From Hyphomicrobiales bacterium (lineage in GTDB: Bacteria; Pseudomonadota; Alphaproteobacteria; Rhizobiales; JALURZ01), in assembly GCA_027058735.1 (NCBI GenBank), contig JALURZ010000033.1:1-16782 (forward strand): a stretch of 16,782 nt of DNA. The letters are read 5' to 3'. The notes under the pieces were generated by a model. That model searched no databases. It worked only from the letters and a program-made list of their open reading frames with translations, and was not told the origin of the DNA. The position numbers and the translations under genes were made by a program. Numbering within the stretch: the first letter of the stretch is position 1; every line of letters starts with the position of its first letter. This document shows, piece by piece, positions 1-6,859 of the stretch.

Positions 1-1105
1 GGGTAGTATCAAATAATTTTTGCAAAATTTCTGCATTAGGAGATTTTTTTCCCTCTCTTTTATTTGGAAAATCTCGTGGATGAGGCCGGACAATCAAAAA
101 CAGATCATTGCGATCCTTAACAAATTTTATTAGTTCCCTCGCCCATTCATACTGGCTTTTAAACGCGCCATGAAATTCCTTATCCATGAGGCCGATCGAT
201 TCCACCGCAAACCTTTCATCGCGGCAACACATGATCGCCAGCAGCACCTTTTGCTCCGGCAGAATTCCAAACCTTGCCCGCAAATCTTCGGGAGATTCGG
301 ATTTTGGCGCGGAATAAACAAAAACACTCTTCGCTTCAAGCAGGGCCAGAAAATGATCGGTCACATTCTCCAACATCCGTTTCGAACAGGGCATTTCCCT
401 GTAACTGGGCCAATGTGAATTTTTACTCAAATTGAGAATGTTGAAATGTTTCGATACAGTTATGGTCTGAAGCCAGGTCGATATATTGCCGCCGGCGTGA
501 AGGAAATAGTGCGGCACGCCTCTTTGTTCCGCCAGGGCACAGCAGATATGATTGACTGAATAGTACGAGTTATAAACCAGGACGCTGTCTGGCTTCTCGC
601 GTTCAAATATTTTTCGGCAGGCAAAGTAGGCGTACAGCGAATTTTTCAGATCGACCTTGTACACGGCCCATTCCTCGCCGGTCATTGCCAGCGAATTTTT
701 CTTGTGGGTGAGCAGAAATTCGTACAGCGCAAACCGGCCGACCGGGATGCCAGCCAGGATGATATCGAGGAAATTGTCGGCATCGGCTCCAGCCAGGATA
801 GCCGCCACTTCGGCGCGGTCATCGTCGTCGATGAGGTCGGCGACGTCAAAACCATCGAAGCCGAAGTCCTTTTTGATCAGCCTTTTGTTTCTGTTGCATT
901 TCCTGCAAATCTTCAGCTTCTTGTCCGGCGCTGAAGCAGCGTGCAGACCAAATGCGCTCATGGGAATGCAGGCATCGCTGAACTGTCCGCCACAAGATAC
1001 ATAGACAATCTCGTGGCCGCCTTGCTTGAGAGATTCCAGCACCAAAGCCTCGGGAAACGCGGTACCCCAAATTGCGGCATGGGGCGCAAATGCCAGAATT
1101 TTCAT
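1..1105 (-). CDS. GT-B-like glycosyltransferase / capsule-type transferase (partial, C-terminus cut by window edge)
   Basis: An open frame of 368 codons runs from the ATG at 1103-1105 to the left edge with no stop, so the C-terminus is missing. The N-terminus MKILAFAPHAAIWGTAFPE and the following VLESLKQGGHEIVYVSCGG are typical of the first Rossmann strand and helix of GT-B transferases. Near residues 338-346 there is LIVRPHPRD; an RPHP motif of this kind is found in capsule transferases of the KpsC/KpsS and CDP-glycerol glycerophosphotransferase type, where it lies near the donor site. A cysteine pair ICRKC (67, 70) and C38/C46 are unusual for the fold. The likely role is sugar or polyol-phosphate transfer in the cytoplasm during surface glycan assembly. 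The gene becomes clearly AT-richer toward its C-terminus. No strong Shine-Dalgarno is visible (GAG about 8 nt upstream). Donor and acceptor cannot be deduced. Confidence 0.8.
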   Translation of the reverse strand, partial: MKILAFAPHAAIWGTAFPEALVLESLKQGGHEIVYVSCGGQFSDACIPMSAFGLHAASAPDKKLKICRKCNRNKRLIKKDFGFDGFDVADLIDDDDRAEVAAILAGADADNFLDIILAGIPVGRFALYEFLLTHKKNSLAMTGEEWAVYKVDLKNSLYAYFACRKIFEREKPDSVLVYNSYYSVNHICCALAEQRGVPHYFLHAGGNISTWLQTITVSKHFNILNLSKNSHWPSYREMPCSKRMLENVTDHFLALLEAKSVFVYSAPKSESPEDLRARFGILPEQKVLLAIMCCRDERFAVESIGLMDKEFHGAFKSQYEWARELIKFVKDRNDLFLIVRPHPRDFPNKREGKKSPNAEILQKLFDTT

Positions 1106-1167
1106 CTGAACTCGATCTCGACAATGAGGCGGCGCGGCTGAGCCGGACAATCGGCCGATTTTGCGGA

Positions 1168-1196
1168 GTTATCGTCTCTGGGCCAGTGGGCGTCAA
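1168..1196 (-). promoter_or_regulatory. Candidate sigma-70-type promoter for the partial glycosyltransferase gene
   Basis: Read on the minus strand, TTGACG (1196-1191) is followed by a 17-nt spacer and GATAAC (1173-1168). This matches 5 of 6 and 4 of 6 consensus bases at optimal spacing. The predicted start near 1161 leaves about a 55-nt leader before the ATG at 1105. This is motif matching only. Confidence 0.4.
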
Positions 1197-1433
1197 TAGG
1201 CATTGTTTGCGCTGCATGGAGGGCGGCGTCCCAAACATCCTCCGGGGCAATGGCTGGAGAAAGGCGAATCGAAAAGCAGCGAAACGTGCCGGCGTCAATT
1301 TCAGATACACAACGCCATGGCCCTGAAGGTTATCGTGCCTGTTTTTGCGCATTGCGACGGGCGCGCCGGGCCGGCCTTATGCGCTTTGAAGACCTCCTGC
1401 GGGCGTTCAGGACAGTTGCAAGATTGAAATAGT

Positions 1434-1451
1434 CGCGCATTTTCATGCGTG
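1434..1451 (-). terminator. Short stem-loop after the sulfotransferase stop codon
   Basis: The arms 1434-1440 and 1445-1451 pair over 7 positions (one G-T) around a TTTC loop, immediately downstream of the stop codon at 1453-1455. There is no proper U-tract after it on the minus strand, so a terminator role is only a possibility; it could instead protect the mRNA 3' end. Confidence 0.25.
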
Positions 1452-1452
1452 T

Positions 1453-2397
1453 TCAGCCAACATCGCCGTATCCCATGGCCACATTGGTTTTGTCGAATTT
1501 TTTCAACTCGTCAGGCTCGACATCGCGAAAAATCCCGTCGTCGCGCCCATTTGCAGCCTGCCGTGGCCTGACCGCCGCCAAGTTTGACCGGGTAAATCCG
1601 GTAGTCCGCGTCGAAAGAAACCGCCCAATCCCCCTGATCACGCTTTCAGGGTCTTCGGTAAGGCCCTCATATGAAACGACGTGCAATCTGTTGGCCATAT
1701 TCAGCCGTTCCGTCTGCAGGCCGAACTCCGCATCGCGGCGCCAAATATAACACGCGCGGGTTGGGGCGTTCCATTTGGTCCATTTCTCCGCCACCGAATC
1801 CTCGACAAGGTGCGGCAACTTCCTGCCATCCACAATCTTGTAGGGCCAATAGCTCTCGCGCAGGCCCTCGTCCGACAGCCATTGCTTCTTGACGATTGAC
1901 CGCACGACATCCCTGCCGTCTCTTTTGATGATGACGAACCGGGATTGCGAAAATCCCCGCGCCAATACCGGTATGGTGTCCAGAATGCTGGGCATTTTTA
2001 CCGCCAGGCGGATTTTCCGCGCCGCAATATACTCAAGCGCGTCCGCGCGATTCCTGATGTCATGCCAGCGCGACAGCAACTCCTCCCAACTGATCGAATG
2101 CAGCACCAGACTGTCATCGCCCGGACGCAGATTTGCGCGGATACCCGAAACTGACGGACACAGCAGATCTTCGTGAAAATAGGCGCGCAACAAAGCAATC
2201 GCGCTGGCGCATGGCAATGCGCCCATCGAGATCATCCCGGCCATGACATAGAGGGTTGGCGGCTCGAAATGATAGTCAATGCCCTCAAGAGTACTGATCA
2301 GTTTGCCGAGAATGCTTGTTCCCGATCTTGGCGCGCCGGTAATGAAAATCGTGTTCTTCGTGTTCTCCACCTGGCATTCTGCTAGCTCTGCATTCAT
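1453..2397 (-). CDS. PAPS-dependent sulfotransferase family protein
   Basis: The 314-residue protein has the two hallmarks of cytosolic/carbohydrate sulfotransferases. The first is the 5'-phosphosulfate loop FITGAPRSGTS (18-28). The second is the 3'-phosphate binding strand-helix VIIKRDGRDVVRS (155-167). YEGLTEDP (243-250) is also typical of the family's C-terminal half. The protein should transfer sulfate from PAPS to a hydroxyl, here most plausibly on a sugar of the surface glycan or on a lipid carrier, in the cytoplasm. Length is normal for bacterial members. The ATG at 2395-2397 is the first start after an in-frame TGA about 24 nt upstream; no strong ribosome site is visible. It lies between the partial glycosyltransferase downstream and a divergent FkbM methyltransferase. 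The exact substrate is unknown. Confidence 0.88.
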   Translation of the reverse strand: MNAELAECQVENTKNTIFITGAPRSGTSILGKLISTLEGIDYHFEPPTLYVMAGMISMGALPCASAIALLRAYFHEDLLCPSVSGIRANLRPGDDSLVLHSISWEELLSRWHDIRNRADALEYIAARKIRLAVKMPSILDTIPVLARGFSQSRFVIIKRDGRDVVRSIVKKQWLSDEGLRESYWPYKIVDGRKLPHLVEDSVAEKWTKWNAPTRACYIWRRDAEFGLQTERLNMANRLHVVSYEGLTEDPESVIRGIGRFLSTRTTGFTRSNLAAVRPRQAANGRDDGIFRDVEPDELKKFDKTNVAMGYGDVG

Positions 2398-2888
2398 ATC
2401 GGCATCATCGCTGATTTTTCAAAAGGTTGAATTGTCCTGACGCACGAACCCGCGTCCGATCGGCTTGCCCTGACCTGGCCGGTGTCTATCAAACTTGTCC
2501 TTGCGCGTTCAAGCCCGTTGCCGCCGGCCTCGCCCGCCGACCCCGGGAAAAACGGCAAGTGTCTTGTCGGACAACCCCGTTGCCGATTGCCCGCGCGCCG
2601 GATTTGCCGGCGGGAGGATTGGAGTTTGAGGCCGCAATGATATTGAATGGCGCCGCAACCTCGCGCTGGCCCAACCATGCGCTTTCATCAGACAGCGGAC
2701 AGGCAAGACCGAAAAAATGTTGCATCGGGACGCCAGATGAAACATTCATGCCCGACAGACAGATGCCGACCGTCACACGCCGCAGAGACGGGAAGCCTCG
2801 TGCCCGTCGGCCGATTGCCAGATTTCGCGCGAGCGATGCGCACGTCCCGGCCAGGCGATTGTTCCGGCGCATGGCGGCAAGGAACTCG
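2398..2888. other. Divergent intergenic region, no convincing gene
   Basis: This 491-bp stretch separates the divergent sulfotransferase and FkbM genes. The plus frame in phase with FkbM stays open back to 2427, but its translation is rich in Arg, Pro, Cys and Ala, matches no domain, and has no ribosome site at its 5' end. Minus-strand frames are similar. I read it as non-coding and presumably holding two divergent promoters, none of which I can point to with confidence. Confidence 0.55.
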
Positions 2889-3575
2889 ATGATGAACCTG
2901 CGCAAGTTTCGACGCAAGGCCAGAGATTTTCTCGGTATTGAACGACGCTATTTCGGCTCGGAAGAGCTCGACAGAAAACTCAAGAAATGGATCAATTTTG
3001 ACAACGGCATATTTGTCGAAGCCGGCGCCAATAACGGCATTTTGTGCAGCAACACATACCACTTCGAACGGTTTTGCAATTGGACGGGACTGCTTGTCGA
3101 GCCGATACCCGAAAAAGCCGAGCAATGTCGGCGCAGCCGTCCCGGTTCAATAGTGGAAAATTGTGCGCTCGGCGCTCCCGATCAGAACGGAAGCAAGATC
3201 ACCCTGACCTATTGCGATCTGATGACCGTCGCCCATGGCGGGATGATGGACGGTTCCGAAATGGAGCGCCATATTGCCCTTGGAAGTGAAATCCAGAAAC
3301 TGCAACCCTACAATTTCACGGTCCCCTGCACCACTTTGTCGGCGCTGCTCGACAAACATCGCATGCCGGATGTGGACCTGCTGTCGCTCGATGTGGAGGG
3401 CTATGAACTGCCGGTACTGCACGGGCTCGACCTGACGCGCCACCGCCCGAAATTCATCCTCGTGGAAGCGCGAGACGAAGGCCCGATCCGGTCATATCTC
3501 GCGCCGCACTATGTGCCCCTGGCGAAACTTGGCTATTATGACATTCTGTTCGGGGGCCGGGATATCGACACCTGA
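2889..3575 (+). CDS. FkbM family SAM-dependent methyltransferase
   Basis: From ATG 2889 the product is 228 residues, a usual length for a lone FkbM (Methyltransf_21) domain. Motif I is FVEAGANNG (42-50), followed by GLLVEPIPEKAEQC (67-80) with the acidic residue that holds the SAM ribose. DLLSLDVEGYELPVLHGLD (163-181) and FILVEAR (189-195) are diagnostic of the family. FkbM proteins O-methylate sugar hydroxyls; here a glycan residue is the likely substrate. The start was chosen because AAGGAA (2879-2884) sits 4 nt before ATG 2889 and 7 nt before an adjacent ATG at 2892, which is equally possible. An upstream in-frame ATG at 2871 has no ribosome site. The gene heads a plus-strand group with the methyltransferase at 3679 and the dioxygenase at 4599. 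Confidence 0.9.
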   Translation: MMNLRKFRRKARDFLGIERRYFGSEELDRKLKKWINFDNGIFVEAGANNGILCSNTYHFERFCNWTGLLVEPIPEKAEQCRRSRPGSIVENCALGAPDQNGSKITLTYCDLMTVAHGGMMDGSEMERHIALGSEIQKLQPYNFTVPCTTLSALLDKHRMPDVDLLSLDVEGYELPVLHGLDLTRHRPKFILVEARDEGPIRSYLAPHYVPLAKLGYYDILFGGRDIDT

Positions 3576-3678
3576 CGCCGCGCGCCCGGCATCCGGCAAC
3601 GCAAGTTTGCACCCTGGGCCAAAAACCGTCCGAGAACGTGGGACGTCCGTCAAGACCCGACACAGCGACACAAGAAAA

Positions 3679-4458
3679 ATGAGCATTATTAAAGTCAACA
3701 CATCAATTGAGGAGTACAGATATCGGGCGAGATCGAGCGATCTGAACGAATTATCGGGGCGCACCAATCAACACGAAGTTACCTTGTTCGTAAACAAGGA
3801 AATTGTAAAGCGCATGGCCCTTTGCAAAGTGGAGGTTGTCGTAGATATAGGGTGTGGAGATGGAACATTTCTGAATTTGGCCTCTGAGTTTGATGTTTCA
3901 TCTATAGGCATTCTCCCCACGGAAGAAGAAGTGAGACGGGTTCAAGACCGGTTTTCTGAATCACAAGCCAATATAGAAATAAAACGGGGACTGGCGCACA
4001 AGACTGGATTGCCCGGCGGGTTTGCGGACAAGATCGTTTGCAATGGAGTTTTATTACTCCTGAAAGAAGAGGAAATCGTTCTCGCACTGGAAGAAATCGT
4101 ACGAATTTCAAAAAATGGCGCTTTGGTTTATATTGGAGAATTGCCATTTGTTGATGAGATGGTGGGACGAAACTATGGAAATTCCATAGTGAAATGGCTG
4201 TTTTGGGTGTTGAGAAACGAGGGTATCAGATCGTTCGGAAACAGGGCAATGCAATCCGCAAAAGGCGTGTTTTCAAAGGAGCCTTTTATAATCAAGGCAA
4301 AAGATCAGTACTTTTGTCCGATTGACCGCTTCATATCGAAGGCTGAACGTCTGAACCTGAATCTGGTAGCCAATTTCCCACACATGACGATCACTCCGGG
4401 CGGCAAATTGATGAATTCAGAAAGTCGGCAGAATTATATTTTTACCGTTTCGCGCTAG
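3679..4458 (+). CDS. Class I SAM-dependent methyltransferase
   Basis: The 259-residue product carries SAM-binding motif I VVVDIGCGDGTFLNLA (53-68). An acidic/polar second strand (SSIGILPTEEE) follows, then a post-I region FADKIVCNGVLLLLKEEE (115-132) corresponding to motifs II/III. The N-terminal SSDLNELSGRTNQHEVTLF and the C-terminal half (YFCPIDRFISKAERLNLN) resemble small glycan-cluster methyltransferases, but I cannot name a substrate. ATG 3679 begins the conserved-looking part; the open frame extends upstream to 3511 without a plausible start, overlapping FkbM. The ribosome site is weak (AAG just upstream). The gap to FkbM is 103 bp. Base composition is about 45% GC in sampled stretches, against more than 60% in the right-hand operon, so this gene was probably acquired separately. 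Confidence 0.82.
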   Translation: MSIIKVNTSIEEYRYRARSSDLNELSGRTNQHEVTLFVNKEIVKRMALCKVEVVVDIGCGDGTFLNLASEFDVSSIGILPTEEEVRRVQDRFSESQANIEIKRGLAHKTGLPGGFADKIVCNGVLLLLKEEEIVLALEEIVRISKNGALVYIGELPFVDEMVGRNYGNSIVKWLFWVLRNEGIRSFGNRAMQSAKGVFSKEPFIIKAKDQYFCPIDRFISKAERLNLNLVANFPHMTITPGGKLMNSESRQNYIFTVSR

Positions 4459-4466
4459 CCGCCCAA

Positions 4467-4486
4467 CCGGGCCTGCGGCTGGCCCG
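4467..4486 (+). terminator. GC-rich stem-loop after the methyltransferase gene
   Basis: CGGGCC (4468-4473) and GGCCCG (4481-4486) form a perfect 6-bp stem with a 7-nt loop, 10 nt past the stop codon at 4458. The T-run of a classical intrinsic terminator is missing, so termination is plausible but unproven. Confidence 0.35.
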
Positions 4487-4533
4487 ACCCCGGCGCCACT
4501 GCGTTCTGGCTTGCCGGAAAATTTCTGTATCCA

Positions 4534-4562
4534 TTTCGCGGCGTTTTGTATTGTTGTAGAAT
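4534..4562 (+). promoter_or_regulatory. Weak candidate promoter for the PhyH-type dioxygenase gene
   Basis: TAGAAT (4557-4562) matches 5 of 6 bases of a -10 box, with TTTCGC (4534-4539) 17 nt upstream matching only 3 of 6 bases at -35. The predicted start near 4569 leaves a leader of about 30 nt containing the GAGGGGGG ribosome site. The stem-loop at 4467-4486 before it supports a separate transcription unit. Confidence 0.28.
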
Positions 4563-4598
4563 GACAGTATCTGCGCATCCCTGTTTGAGGGGGGTATT

Positions 4599-5639
4599 GT
4601 GTTACGGGAAATCGCAATTGTCCTTGCGACTCTACCAAAGACCTACAGACAATGGCACCGGCTGTTTGCCGGACGGCGCCCTTACCTGGAGACGGATGAA
4701 ACGCCGTCATCGGCATACCATGCGATGATAGACCTCTATTGCCGGACCGGCGGGCGCTCAAACGATCTTTTGCACCGCTTCATTCGCAAGAAACACCCGC
4801 CCGTTGAATTTGCCAAGGAACTAAGCGCTTTCGGCGCCGTTTCCGATGGGCATATCTCTGCAATTACCGCGAAAATCAATCGGGATGGATATTGCATATC
4901 GCCTTTTGTTGTGCCGGACAAAATCGTTTCAATGGTGATGGATTTCGCGACATCAACACCGGCACGGCTGACAGCCCCACCGCACGAAAAATCGAGTTAT
5001 TCGGTATATAGCGCCGAAAATCCACTGTCGCCAGGCTATGTATTCGATCACCAGGACATCGTGCTCAATCAGGGTGTCCAGGAGCTTTTGGGCGATCCGT
5101 TTTTGCTCCGCGTCGCCGGCGCCTATCTCGGTTGCGCTCCGGTTTTTGATGCATTGGCATTGAGTTGGAGTGCACTGGCGAAGAGTGATGATTGTTTGAG
5201 TTCCGCACTGGCGCAACAGTTTCACTTCGATATGGATCGCATAAAATGGCTGAAGATTCTGATCTACCTGACAGATGTGGACAAGGACAGCGGACCGCAT
5301 TGCTATGTTTCGGGAACGCACAAGGCGGGCAGCCAGCCAAAAGCGCTTCTGGAGCGTGGCTATCAAAGGATCTCCGATGCCGATATTGTGGCGCATTACG
5401 GCAAACAGCGAATTGTCGAACTGACAGGCAGACGCGGCACCGTAATCTTTGTGGACACGCGCGGCTACCACAAAGGCAAGCCGCCGATCAGCGATCACCG
5501 GCTGCTGTTGATCTTCAGTTTTTCCAGCAGCCTGTTTGGCGGCGCCTTGCAGTCCCTGACGATACCCGAAGATTGCTGCGAGACCTTGAAACGGGCGATG
5601 CGCGCATCGCCGCGCACATTCAGATATTACGCAAGATGA
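4599..5639 (+). CDS. PhyH-type Fe(II)/2-oxoglutarate-dependent dioxygenase
   Basis: The 346-residue protein shows the iron-binding triad of the phytanoyl-CoA dioxygenase family: H209-F-D211 in QQFHFDMDRIKWLK and the distal H291 in RGYHKGKPP. R301, ten residues after that histidine, is placed to bind the 2-oxoglutarate carboxylate. The strand KILIYLTDVDKDSGPHCYV and the sequence GRRGTVIFVDTRG are typical of the double-stranded beta-helix fold. About 100 N-terminal residues precede the catalytic domain and are unassigned. Such enzymes hydroxylate or otherwise oxidise small molecules, lipids or nucleotide-sugar-derived groups; in this cluster a glycan or lipid-anchor substrate is likely. The start is GTG 4599, chosen because GAGGGGGG (4587-4594) is an excellent ribosome site 4 nt upstream. 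No upstream ATG is in frame. It converges on the minus-strand methyltransferase ending at 5707. Confidence 0.88.
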   Translation: MLREIAIVLATLPKTYRQWHRLFAGRRPYLETDETPSSAYHAMIDLYCRTGGRSNDLLHRFIRKKHPPVEFAKELSAFGAVSDGHISAITAKINRDGYCISPFVVPDKIVSMVMDFATSTPARLTAPPHEKSSYSVYSAENPLSPGYVFDHQDIVLNQGVQELLGDPFLLRVAGAYLGCAPVFDALALSWSALAKSDDCLSSALAQQFHFDMDRIKWLKILIYLTDVDKDSGPHCYVSGTHKAGSQPKALLERGYQRISDADIVAHYGKQRIVELTGRRGTVIFVDTRGYHKGKPPISDHRLLLIFSFSSSLFGGALQSLTIPEDCCETLKRAMRASPRTFRYYAR

Positions 5640-5696
5640 GCCGGGTCTGAATTCGCACGGCCGGACGAACAGGCCAATCGGTCGAGTGTCCGAAGG

Positions 5697-5714
5697 GCGG
5701 CTCCGCTCAGCCGC
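5697..5714. terminator. Small inverted repeat overlapping the stop of the 5707-6588 gene
   Basis: GCGGCT (5697-5702) and AGCCGC (5709-5714) pair perfectly with a 6-nt loop that includes part of the TGA stop (5707-5709, minus). It sits in the 67-bp gap between two convergent genes and could slow transcription from either side. There is no T-run. Confidence 0.2.
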
Positions 5715-6588
5715 GCGGTTTCGTGATTTCGAAATGAACCATGCTGCTGGTGGTTTCCGGCATGTCGGCATCCTGCCGGAAGTAGACTTTCTTCACCGCC
5801 TTGCCGTATGGCCTCAAGAGATCGTCGGCATTCTGGACATGGGTCTGACGTGGGTCCACAAAACGTTTCTTGTCGCCAGGCACGCTGTAGTCGGCACTGA
5901 TGGCAATGATGGCGCGATCGCGCGCGCAACGCAAAACCTCCCCGCTCAGCGCCTTCCAGTCGGCGCTGTAGGAATAGACCCACCCAAGGACGATGACATC
6001 GAAGAAATCGTCCTCGAAGGGCATGTCGTGCATGTCGCCGACCTCTATCATCGGCGAATAGCTGAACAGATCCAGGCCGTAGACATTTTCGGGCCTGAAC
6101 CCCAGGCCCATCAATGTGAACAGTTCATACTCACCGCGCGGCCCCACCGACAACGCGCGGGCTTCCTTGCGCCGGCGCCTGATCTGCTCGATGCCGATCA
6201 GGGGATAGACGATCCATTCGGGCCGCGACATGGCCACCGAACGGGCCAGCGCGTCGCGGTTGTGTTTCAGCGTGCCCTCAACGGAGCCGCTGACGTCGGA
6301 GGCCACCGACCTGATACCGAATTTTCTTGTCAGACCGTCAAATCGCGCAAGGGTAATCATGGCGCGCGTCTTGTGGGAACTGAGCAACAGGGCGGGCTTG
6401 CGCTTGAGCCGGCCGATCGCGGCGCTGATGGCGAAGGGGCTTGTGTAGGCCAGCGGGTCGGCGCGCAGCCGGCTGTCGCCTCCACGCGTCCAGCCGGCCG
6501 CCAAACGCAGCCTGTTTGCCGCCTGCCGCGCGCCTTCGCTCACAAATACCGGCAAAACCGAAATGAGACGCTTGAGCGGTGAAGCCAT
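5707..6588 (-). CDS. Class I SAM methyltransferase-like protein of a glycan cluster
   Basis: The 293-residue protein has a C-terminal methyltransferase-like domain. ALSVGPRGEYELF (145-157) stands in the place of motif I. It is followed by VYGLDLFSYSPMIEVGDMHDMPFEDDFFDVIVLGWVY, read in sections: acidic residue D173, GDMHDMPF (184-191), FFDVIVLGWV (195-204). The 'SVGPR...E' variant with 'DLFSYSP' is a recognisable subfamily found in polysaccharide loci. The N-terminal 110 residues are basic and unassigned. ATG 6588 was chosen because AGGA lies about 8 nt upstream. A longer frame reaching 6636 has no better start. It is divergent from the ABC exporter across about 270 bp and convergent with the dioxygenase. 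Substrate unknown; methylation of a sugar or terminal residue is inferred from context. Confidence 0.8.
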   Translation of the reverse strand: MASPLKRLISVLPVFVSEGARQAANRLRLAAGWTRGGDSRLRADPLAYTSPFAISAAIGRLKRKPALLLSSHKTRAMITLARFDGLTRKFGIRSVASDVSGSVEGTLKHNRDALARSVAMSRPEWIVYPLIGIEQIRRRRKEARALSVGPRGEYELFTLMGLGFRPENVYGLDLFSYSPMIEVGDMHDMPFEDDFFDVIVLGWVYSYSADWKALSGEVLRCARDRAIIAISADYSVPGDKKRFVDPRQTHVQNADDLLRPYGKAVKKVYFRQDADMPETTSSMVHFEITKPRG

Positions 6589-6716
6589 TTTCGTCCTGCC
6601 ATTGCCTTCTCGCGCGCCGCCGGCGACCCGCCGCAACCGGTTTCAATATCACCTGGGCAGCCGGTTTGACTACAGGTTTCTCCCGCTCCGCCATGCCTGA
6701 GCGCGGGTGATAGAAT

Positions 6717-6745
6717 TTGCAACTTGTCTGGACAACGGGCATAAC
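6717..6745 (+). promoter_or_regulatory. Candidate promoter of the ABC exporter gene
   Basis: TTGCAA (6717-6722), a 17-nt spacer and CATAAC (6740-6745) match 4 of 6 bases at both boxes with ideal spacing. Transcription would start near 6752, exactly at the edge of the perfect palindrome 6751-6778. The -10 type (NATAAC) is the same as in the candidate promoter at 1168-1196. Confidence 0.4.
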
Positions 6746-6750
6746 CTGTG

Positions 6751-6778
6751 ACCATTTTCCGGCAAGCCGGAAAATGGT
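6751..6778. promoter_or_regulatory. Perfect 28-nt palindrome at the exporter promoter (operator or leader hairpin)
   Basis: Positions 6751-6763 and 6766-6778 are exact reverse complements (ACCATTTTCCGGC / GCCGGAAAATGGT) around a central AA. The centre lies about 13 nt after the predicted transcription start. As DNA it is a good dimeric repressor site; as RNA it is a strong 5'-end hairpin. Its right arm contains an ATG (6774) and touches the ribosome-site-like GGTGGAG (6776-6782), so folding could mask translation signals. Confidence 0.55.
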
Positions 6779-6859
6779 GGAGCAGGGAATATTTTTGCCA
6801 CAACGCTGAAAATCTTCTTCGGATCGCAGACCAGGCGGCAGATTCCGATCCTGCTGGCG

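Larger units (their letters stand above)
1106..1452. other. Intergenic region, no convincing gene
   Basis: This 347-bp stretch lies between two minus-strand genes. Open frames on both strands are short, arginine/proline-rich and lack ribosome sites; none resembles a known family. It holds a candidate minus-strand promoter (1168-1196) and a small stem-loop just after the sulfotransferase stop (1434-1451), so the partial transferase gene is probably transcribed on its own. Confidence 0.6.

Noticed and set aside
1330..1446. 38-codon, very basic minus-strand open frame just after the sulfotransferase
   Set aside because: No ribosome site, no hydrophobic segment and no recognisable family; Arg-rich frames of this size are expected by chance.
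2427..2888. 154-codon open extension upstream of and in frame with FkbM
   Set aside because: The residues are Arg/Pro/Cys-rich with no domain, the 5' end has no ribosome site, and a good ribosome site precedes ATG 2889. A fused N-terminal domain is not supported.
4509..4523. CTTGCCGGAAAAT near 4510-4522 as a second copy of the exporter palindrome arm
   Set aside because: A 13-nt match between two places in a 16.8-kb window is expected by chance, and the second arm is missing.
5686..6582. 298-codon plus-strand open frame opposite the 5707-6588 methyltransferase
   Set aside because: The minus frame has a ribosome site and recognisable methyltransferase motifs; the plus frame does not.
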